The position numbers and the translations under genes were made by a program. The notes beneath the pieces were generated by a model. The model saw only the letters and a list, made by a program, of their open reading frames with translations, did not search any database and was not told where the DNA came from. A stretch of 11,064 nucleotides of DNA from Planctomycetaceae bacterium (GTDB lineage Bacteria > Planctomycetota > Planctomycetia > Pirellulales > Pirellulaceae): NCBI GenBank assembly GCA_007129635.1, contig SKVE01000814.1, positions 1 through 11,064 of the forward strand. Reading direction: 5' to 3'. Shown piece by piece: positions 6,685 through 11,064 of the stretch. How positions within the stretch are numbered: the first letter of the stretch is position 1; every line of letters begins with the position of its first letter.

Positions 6685-8187
6685 CTAAGGACGACCCGGC
6701 TGGGGACTCAATGCGATGCGAGCGTAGCTGATCGTCCCCGAGGTGCCGGCTCGCGTACCCAGCAGATCGATGGTGGCAGACGGTGCGCAACCAGCTCGCA
6801 TCGTGGCGGTGAAAAACACGGTCAGCGGGTGTTCCATGTCCAATTTGATTGGCGGCGTACCGGTCCCGTCAGGCAGCAATTCGATCAGACGGTTCTCCGA
6901 GACAGGTGTGCCTGTAACGTCGGTGCCGTGGACGTAGCAGATGACGAACAAGCGGCCATCCGGCGTCACATGAAATCGACCTCGACCAGGGATCTCTGTC
7001 GAGCCGACTTCGCCGCCGGCCAGCAGCGTCCGTCGCTGGATGACCTGGCCGCGACGCACGACGGCGTACTTCAAGGCCCAGATCCGTTCGATGTCGGGAA
7101 ACCGCTCGTTGCGCAACGTCAAATGGATCGGATTCTCGTGCCACAGCATGTGAACGTCACCGTCGTCCGCAAGGTACAGATCGCAGGAGAACAGCCAGCC
7201 GCCGGTCGAGTAGCAATGGTCGATCTCGATCCAATCAGAGAACCTGCCGGTGGTGATGTCGTCCGACCAGGTGTAATACAGTTTCCGAAATCGCGGACCC
7301 CACTGTCGCTTCAAGTCACCCACGTCCGGCATGCGTTCCCACTGGTCAAAGGCCGAGTTGCCCAGAAAGTGAACGGACTGATCTTTCAAGGCCACGGTCG
7401 GGTAATTGACGCGAGTCCCGGCCCCGCCATAGGGCGCCTTTTCAGGATCTTCACGCGGCAACCAATCCAATCTGCCCGTCGTCCAACGCTGCTGCTGATC
7501 GAGAAACGCCCAGCGGGAGTGGGTGTAACCGATGTTCTGGAACAGGATCAGCTCGTCCCGAGTCCCATCGGCGGCAAAGCTGCGATAGGAGTGTTCGGTG
7601 AACGGCGGCGAGTCGCCCCATTGCGGCAGCAGCGTCTTGTAGGCCGCTCGAGCATCCGAGGCCGAGAATTGCAGGATTTCAGGCCGAGCCGGGCCGGCAA
7701 CGGCCGCCGGATCGGTCGTCAGCGTGGGATTGACCGACATCATCACGCGTCCATCCTGAAAACAACTCAGCGGACACGGCTCGCGAGTCCGGTCGTTCGG
7801 GTCCGCCTGCTGCAACAGCCACTGATCGTCCTTTCGCTGGAACAACATCCAGCGGCAATTGTTCAGCGGTGGGTAATCGGCCAACGTTTCCAGACCGCTG
7901 ACAAACACATCGTCTTTCCACCGGACCAGGCAGGTGTTGCCGTGCGACCACATCGGCCCCGCCCCGTTGTTGGCCGGTTGGAACTGGTAAACGTCCTCTT
8001 CTAATTCGACCATCGGCCGTAACTGGCCGCCAGCCGCTACCAGCGGTCTCGCGTCCTCGACCGGCACGACCGACGACGGAGCGGGGGGCTGAGCGACCGA
8101 TCGAGTCGGTCGTCCCAAGATCACCGAAGCGGCTGCGGTCGAGCCGACGGCCGTACCGAAGAACTGTCGTCGCGTCATCCTGATCAT
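6685..8187 (-). CDS. Tat-exported BNR/sialidase-fold-like protein
   Basis: A 500-residue protein whose N-terminus is a clear Tat signal: TRRQFFG at 5-11, a hydrophobic Ala/Gly/Val stretch to about residue 25, and a possible cleavage site near SVAQ (30-33). The mature part is rich in Trp, Tyr and Asp-Gly turns, for example YYTWSDDITTGRFSDW, LADDGDVHMLWHENP and GRFHVTPDGRLFVICY. This is the look of a beta-propeller with degenerate BNR/Asp-box repeats, as in planctomycete BNR proteins. I do not recognise a specific enzyme, and no catalytic residues can be assigned. The start at 8187 has GGAGG seven bases upstream; a second Met (8178) is less well placed. It follows the Gfo/Idh gene by 19 bp and precedes the GS-like gene by 38 bp. 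Export by Tat suggests it folds, or binds a cofactor or metal, before export. The coding call is firm; the family is moderate. Confidence 0.85.
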   Translation of the reverse strand: MIRMTRRQFFGTAVGSTAAASVILGRPTRSVAQPPAPSSVVPVEDARPLVAAGGQLRPMVELEEDVYQFQPANNGAGPMWSHGNTCLVRWKDDVFVSGLETLADYPPLNNCRWMLFQRKDDQWLLQQADPNDRTREPCPLSCFQDGRVMMSVNPTLTTDPAAVAGPARPEILQFSASDARAAYKTLLPQWGDSPPFTEHSYRSFAADGTRDELILFQNIGYTHSRWAFLDQQQRWTTGRLDWLPREDPEKAPYGGAGTRVNYPTVALKDQSVHFLGNSAFDQWERMPDVGDLKRQWGPRFRKLYYTWSDDITTGRFSDWIEIDHCYSTGGWLFSCDLYLADDGDVHMLWHENPIHLTLRNERFPDIERIWALKYAVVRRGQVIQRRTLLAGGEVGSTEIPGRGRFHVTPDGRLFVICYVHGTDVTGTPVSENRLIELLPDGTGTPPIKLDMEHPLTVFFTATMRAGCAPSATIDLLGTRAGTSGTISYARIALSPQPGRP

Positions 8188-8206
8188 CGTTCCACCTCCG
8201 TGCGAA

Positions 8207-9538
8207 CTATACGTTCAACTTCCAGGGCTTGCGATATTCGTAATGTAGCCACTCGTTGGCTTCCGGGTTGTTCGTAAAGCGTTCTTTTTCGGGATCCCAT
8301 TCCAACGTGCTGCCGGTCATCAAGGCAATGTTGGCCAACAGCGCGTACGTCGTCGAAATATGTCCGACCTCGATATCGCACTTGGGCATGCCCCGTGATC
8401 GCATGCAGTCCAGGAAATCTTTGGCGTGTTGAGCCGTCAGGGACAGGTTCGCCACACGGTGATCTGCGTGTCGGTAATCGGCCGCTTTGAACTCCATCGG
8501 TTCCATCCGCGGTTGGCGGTCCTGGTACTGACCGCCCCGTTCCGGAATCACGCGTACGACCGAGTCGCTTAGATAAGCCGTACCCTGCGTGCCCCGTAAC
8601 TCGCCGTGCCCCGGGTGCGGCAAGGCCGGATTCCCATTGGCCTCGTATTGCCCGAACATCACCAGCCGCCCCGGCCCGGTCTCCAGGATCGCCTGCATCG
8701 TGTCGGGGATCGTGCGATCGTCCTCGACCGCGTACCGCCCGCCCAATGCTGCGATACGCACCGGACCGCCGTCGCCGGTCATCCAGCGAATCACGTCCAG
8801 ATGATGCACCCCGTTATTGGCGATCTGCGAGGAATACAGCATCCACCAGCGAAACTTGTACGGCGCGATCGTCTCGCGATACGACTCCATCGGCCGAGGC
8901 CCCAACCACAAATCCCAATCCAGCCCCGGGGGTGGCGCCGTGGGCTCGGCCTTGCCCATGCCTGTCGGATACATGTTGCTCAGATGATAACAGCGGCAGA
9001 CCGTCACTTTGCCCAGCAGATCGTCCTGGACTCGCTTGGCCACTTCGGCATACAGTTCCGACGCGCGGCGATGCAGGCCGACTTGGACCACGCGCCCGGT
9101 TCGCCGAGCCACCTCGACCATCTTGCGCCCTTCGTAGACCGTCATCGACGCGGGCTTCTCGACATACACGTCCTTGCCCGCATTGCAGGCGTCGATCGTC
9201 TGGATCGCATGCCAGTGGTCCGGTGTGGCGATCACCACCGCATCCAGATCCTTCCGCTCCAACATCTTGCGAAAATCGCGATAGCACGGCACGTTCTCGC
9301 CGTAACGCTCGCGGGCTTGAGCGAGCGTCGGTTCGCTTACGTCACACAGGGCCGCCACCTCGGATTCCGGGTGACTCTGAAACGCATCGACCAATTGACG
9401 ACCGCGATTGGCCACGCCGATGAACCCCAGACGGATACGATCGTTGGCACCCAGCACCATGCTGGCGCGAGTGGCCGTCAAGCCCAGGGTGGCGGCGGTC
9501 GCTGTGGTGAATGTGCGGCGGCTGATTCTTTTAGTCAT
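8207..9538 (-). CDS. Tat-exported Gfo/Idh/MocA family oxidoreductase
   Basis: A 443-residue NAD(P)-dependent dehydrogenase of the Gfo/Idh/MocA family, predicted to oxidise or reduce a sugar or sugar derivative. A Tat signal (SRRTFTTATAA, twin Arg at 7-8) covers about residues 1-30, which places it in the periplasm or paryphoplasm with cofactor already bound, as in glucose-fructose oxidoreductase. The Rossmann nucleotide loop is GFIGVANRGRQ (38-48), a variant of GxGxxG. The strand-2 acid is at LCDVSE (64-69), the family EKP motif is VYVEKP (125-129), and NNGVHHLD (241-248) supplies the conserved His and Asp of the active site. The substrate is unknown. The start at 9538 has GGAG ten bases upstream. 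It heads the apparent operon with the BNR and GS-like genes, 19 bp before the former. Such Tat-bearing copies are highly expanded in planctomycetes. Confidence 0.94.
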   Translation of the reverse strand: MTKRISRRTFTTATAATLGLTATRASMVLGANDRIRLGFIGVANRGRQLVDAFQSHPESEVAALCDVSEPTLAQARERYGENVPCYRDFRKMLERKDLDAVVIATPDHWHAIQTIDACNAGKDVYVEKPASMTVYEGRKMVEVARRTGRVVQVGLHRRASELYAEVAKRVQDDLLGKVTVCRCYHLSNMYPTGMGKAEPTAPPPGLDWDLWLGPRPMESYRETIAPYKFRWWMLYSSQIANNGVHHLDVIRWMTGDGGPVRIAALGGRYAVEDDRTIPDTMQAILETGPGRLVMFGQYEANGNPALPHPGHGELRGTQGTAYLSDSVVRVIPERGGQYQDRQPRMEPMEFKAADYRHADHRVANLSLTAQHAKDFLDCMRSRGMPKCDIEVGHISTTYALLANIALMTGSTLEWDPEKERFTNNPEANEWLHYEYRKPWKLNV

Positions 9539-9595
9539 ATCGAGTTGTCTCCGGTAGGATGCGAGGGAATGACACTGGTCGCGTTGCCGGTCTCT

Positions 9596-9624
9596 ATGCT
9601 GTCAGCAATCCCACGGATTGTCAA
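9596..9624 (-). promoter_or_regulatory. promoter candidate for the Gfo/Idh-BNR-GS operon
   Basis: On the minus strand a perfect TTGACA (9624-9619) is followed after 17 bases by CAGCAT (9601-9596), a poor -10 with three of six matches. Transcription would begin roughly 50 bases before the oxidoreductase start at 9538. The 92-bp gap after the DUF4190-type gene is the only place upstream of this operon with room for a promoter. The -35 is convincing, the -10 is not. Confidence 0.35.
9606..9620. promoter_or_regulatory. inverted repeat, possible operator inside the promoter spacer
   Basis: CAATCC-CAC-GGATTG is a perfect 6-bp inverted repeat with a 3-base centre, lying between the candidate -35 and -10 and touching the -35. 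That is where a repressor site would sit. No T-run follows on the minus strand, so it is not an intrinsic terminator for the DUF4190-type gene. A chance palindrome of this size is also possible. Confidence 0.3.
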
Positions 9625-9630
9625 GAACCT

Positions 9631-9990
9631 TCAACCGCCGATCATCGGCAGCAGCAACGTCATCACGATCAACCCTCCCCAAAGCAGCGTAAAGAAACCA
9701 CCCATGACGATCCCGATCCAAGCATGAACGCTGCCTTTGATCGCCGGATTCTGAGCCCTTTTGCGCAGGCCGATGATCCCCAGAATCAACGCGGGTATGG
9801 CCAAGGTGATGCCGAAACAAGGGATCAAGGAGAAGACGCCGAAATAGTACGCAAGCAGCGCCGGTACGTTCTTGTACGGGATGACGCCACCGGTCGCATC
9901 GCCCTCGGGTGCTGAAGCCACGGGTATCTGAGGATGCAAATGTTGGCCGATGTTCGGATCTGGCTGCATCGGACCCCGTTGTTTCGTCAT
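9631..9990 (-). CDS. small DUF4190-type membrane protein
   Basis: A 119-residue protein. Residues 1-40 are polar, rich in Pro and Gln, and probably cytoplasmic or disordered. They are followed by a hydrophobic stretch at about 43-75 (VPALLAYYFGVFSLIPCFG onward), a charged loop LRKRAQNPAIKGSVHA at 75-90, and a second hydrophobic stretch at about 91-116. This pattern, with the GIIGLRKRxxNP-KG-HAW block between the helices, matches the DUF4190 family, common in Planctomycetota and Actinobacteria. No function is known. The start at 9990 has AAGGA seven bases upstream. It lies 68 bp after the exported glutamine amidotransferase on the same strand and may be transcribed with it. Downstream is the 92-bp gap holding the candidate promoter of the oxidoreductase operon. 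Confidence 0.87.
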   Translation of the reverse strand: MTKQRGPMQPDPNIGQHLHPQIPVASAPEGDATGGVIPYKNVPALLAYYFGVFSLIPCFGITLAIPALILGIIGLRKRAQNPAIKGSVHAWIGIVMGGFFTLLWGGLIVMTLLLPMIGG

Positions 9991-10058
9991 GATCTATTCC
10001 TTGATTCTTGATGACGTTGTCTCGCGAAACACAGTCGTCTTGAAAAGAACTCCGTCGC

Positions 10059-10880
10059 TCAGTCCGATCTGGCCAGCCCAGCCAGACGGAAGAAGTTGCT
10101 CACCACGGTGCGACCATCCGGATGCTGGTCGTCGTAGACTTCGGGGTGGAACTGAGTCCCATAGACCAGACGTTGGCGATGCTTGATGGCCTGGATCGTG
10201 CATTCGGCCGTCGATGCCAGCAGCAGGAACTCGTCAGGAACCTGCTGGACCTGATAGGCATGCGCCTGGCGAACCACGATCTCGTCGGGCAGGCCCTCGA
10301 ACAACGGATCGCGTTGGACGATCTGAACCGGAAGAAAGCCCCATTCCTTGTATCGACCCGGGTGATAATTGGGATTCGGATCCGCCTCGCCTTCGCGCAA
10401 GGAACGCATCGGCACGACGGCCGATGAATACGCCTGACTGATCATCTGCATGCCGCCACAGAATCCGAACAGCGGGATAGCCGTCTCGCGGATCAGAGGA
10501 TAGAACTGGGCGTCCAATTCGCGACTGACCACCCGCGATCGCCCGGTGATCAGGATCGCTTTGATGTGCGGATGTTCCAGATCTTGGCCTTGGACTTCGG
10601 TGAAGTGCACCACCACGCAACGCACGCCGCTCAACTGCTGCATGCGATCGCGTAGCTTGGCCCCCGAGTACTCCTCGACCGGTTTGTCGGCCAATTGACG
10701 TCGGATGATCTCGGGGTGCTGGATCGTCAGGATACACACGATCGGCTGGTCGATGCCCGCCAGATCTTCAGGCGTCGCAAAGACCGCTCGCCAAGCGGCA
10801 TCTTCCGCGAAACCGAGCACCCCGATCGCCAACCAGCCAACGGTCACGAAAACCACAACAAAGCGCCATCCGCGATTCAT
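10059..10880 (-). CDS. exported class I glutamine amidotransferase-like protein
   Basis: A 273-residue protein with a class I glutamine amidotransferase domain over about 45-268. The triad is intact: Cys141 in the nucleophile elbow GFCGGMQMI (139-147), and His245 and Glu247 in GTQFHPEV (241-248). The block VRQAHAYQVQQVPDEFLLLAST (203-224) resembles the glutaminase part of GMP synthases. Unlike those cytoplasmic enzymes, it begins with a hydrophobic segment (FVVVFVTVGWLAIGVLGFA, residues 7-25) after a basic start, so it should be exported or membrane-anchored. No synthase or ammonia-accepting partner domain is fused or adjacent. It may be a peptidase or an amide or gamma-glutamyl hydrolase rather than a true amidotransferase; this is inference. 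I chose the ATG at 10880 because it starts the signal sequence; the open frame to 10958 would bury it. Only a weak purine-rich stretch (AAAGAGA) precedes it. The DUF4190-type gene follows after 68 bp. Confidence 0.88.
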   Translation of the reverse strand: MNRGWRFVVVFVTVGWLAIGVLGFAEDAAWRAVFATPEDLAGIDQPIVCILTIQHPEIIRRQLADKPVEEYSGAKLRDRMQQLSGVRCVVVHFTEVQGQDLEHPHIKAILITGRSRVVSRELDAQFYPLIRETAIPLFGFCGGMQMISQAYSSAVVPMRSLREGEADPNPNYHPGRYKEWGFLPVQIVQRDPLFEGLPDEIVVRQAHAYQVQQVPDEFLLLASTAECTIQAIKHRQRLVYGTQFHPEVYDDQHPDGRTVVSNFFRLAGLARSD

Positions 10881-10913
10881 CAAGCAATCTCTTTCTGTAC
10901 GAATGTCCAAAAT

Positions 10914-10929
10914 CGTGAACTCTTTCACA
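10914..10929. promoter_or_regulatory. CRP/FNR-family-like palindrome
   Basis: CGTGA-N6-TCACA matches nine of ten bases of the TGTGA-N6-TCACA half-sites recognised by CRP-type regulators. The core GTGAA-CTCT-TTCAC is a perfect inverted repeat. It lies 33 bases upstream of the amidotransferase start, so a regulator there would be at or downstream of the promoter. One such match in 11 kb can be chance, and no regulator gene is in the window. Confidence 0.25.
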
Positions 10930-10990
10930 AATTGACCCAACCATCGGGGCACCGTCATTCATAAGGTACCACCCCGCCAACATTTCACAA

Positions 10991-11036
10991 CAACGGGGAC
11001 GGGAAACAACGGGGACACTGGAACAATGGGGACACT
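10991..11036. repeat. three spaced GGGGAC repeats
   Basis: CAACGGGGAC occurs at 10991-11000 and 11007-11016, and CAATGGGGAC at 11024-11033, spaced 16 and 17 bases apart. The last two are each followed by ACT. Similar GGGGACACT tracts are, as I recall, frequent near REP-type transposase genes in GC-rich bacteria, but none is visible here. The repeat may continue past the window, or be the edge of a mobile or structured element. Confidence 0.6.
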
Positions 11037-11064
11037 CAACTATTTTCTGTTCGAACCCGAACGG

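Larger units (their letters stand above)
10881..11064. other. intergenic region upstream of the exported amidotransferase, no gene seen
   Basis: These 184 bases to the right edge show no convincing gene on either strand. They hold a CRP-like palindrome (10914-10929), a run of GGGGAC-containing repeats (10991-11036) and a small hairpin at the very end: CTGTTCG at 11047-11053, loop AACC, CGAACGG at 11058-11064, with one G-T pair. The hairpin touches the edge, so a larger structure could continue outside. A sigma70-like promoter for the amidotransferase was not clear. Confidence 0.6.

Noticed and set aside
6829..8004. 391-residue open frame on the plus strand
   Set aside because: It lies wholly antisense to the Tat BNR gene, has shadow-like composition rich in Arg, Val and Gln with no domain, and has no ribosome binding site. 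Long antisense frames are common at this GC content.
8606..9727. 373-residue open frame on the plus strand
   Set aside because: It is antisense to the Gfo/Idh oxidoreductase, which has clear family motifs and a Tat signal. The plus-strand translation is rich in His, Arg and Pro with no recognisable fold.

Overview
The window looks like chromosomal DNA of a marine-type member of Planctomycetota, probably related to Pirellulales (Rhodopirellula/Blastopirellula-like). This is inferred from gene content and not from a marker gene. The clues are a formylglycine sulfatase, a secreted ThuA-like protein, BNR/sialidase-fold secreted proteins, a Tat-exported Gfo/Idh/MocA oxidoreductase, a small DUF4190-type membrane protein and a GC-rich sequence with tight gene packing. 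Ten protein genes are supported, one of them cut by the left edge. No rRNA, tRNA, CRISPR array, transposase or phage gene was seen.

Layout. Positions 1-1010 (+) hold the 3' part of a BNR-type protein. Its stop codon overlaps the stop of a convergent small zinc metallopeptidase (1007-1399, -). A short divergent intergenic region follows, then a two-gene + strand operon of a secreted ThuA-like protein (1496-2410) and a secreted sulfatase (2436-3884). From 3888 to the right end everything is on the - strand. Read in transcription order from the right, the genes are: an exported class I glutamine amidotransferase (10880-10059), a DUF4190-type membrane protein (9990-9631), a Tat-exported Gfo/Idh/MocA oxidoreductase (9538-8207), a Tat-exported BNR-like protein (8187-6685), a glutamine synthetase family enzyme (6646-5108), a hairpin-rich repeat element (about 5102-4964), and a class I SAM methyltransferase of the PhcB-like type (4913-3888). 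Spacings of 19 and 38 bp make oxidoreductase-BNR-GS a probable operon. A candidate promoter with a perfect -35 hexamer and an embedded inverted repeat lies ahead of it.

How the genes may work together. The sulfatase, ThuA-like protein, two BNR proteins and Gfo/Idh enzyme are what planctomycetes commonly use to break down sulfated glycans outside the cytoplasm, so the region fits a polysaccharide or glycan utilisation neighbourhood. No substrate can be named from sequence. The exported glutamine amidotransferase and the glutamine synthetase family protein suggest a nitrogen or amide chemistry side to the neighbourhood, but no functional link is shown. The most unusual non-coding structure is the palindromic repeat between the GS-like gene and the methyltransferase. 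I found no clear evidence of a wholly new system. The points most worth checking are that repeat, the exported amidotransferase, the GKWDLG variant in the sulfatase and the PhcB-like methyltransferase.
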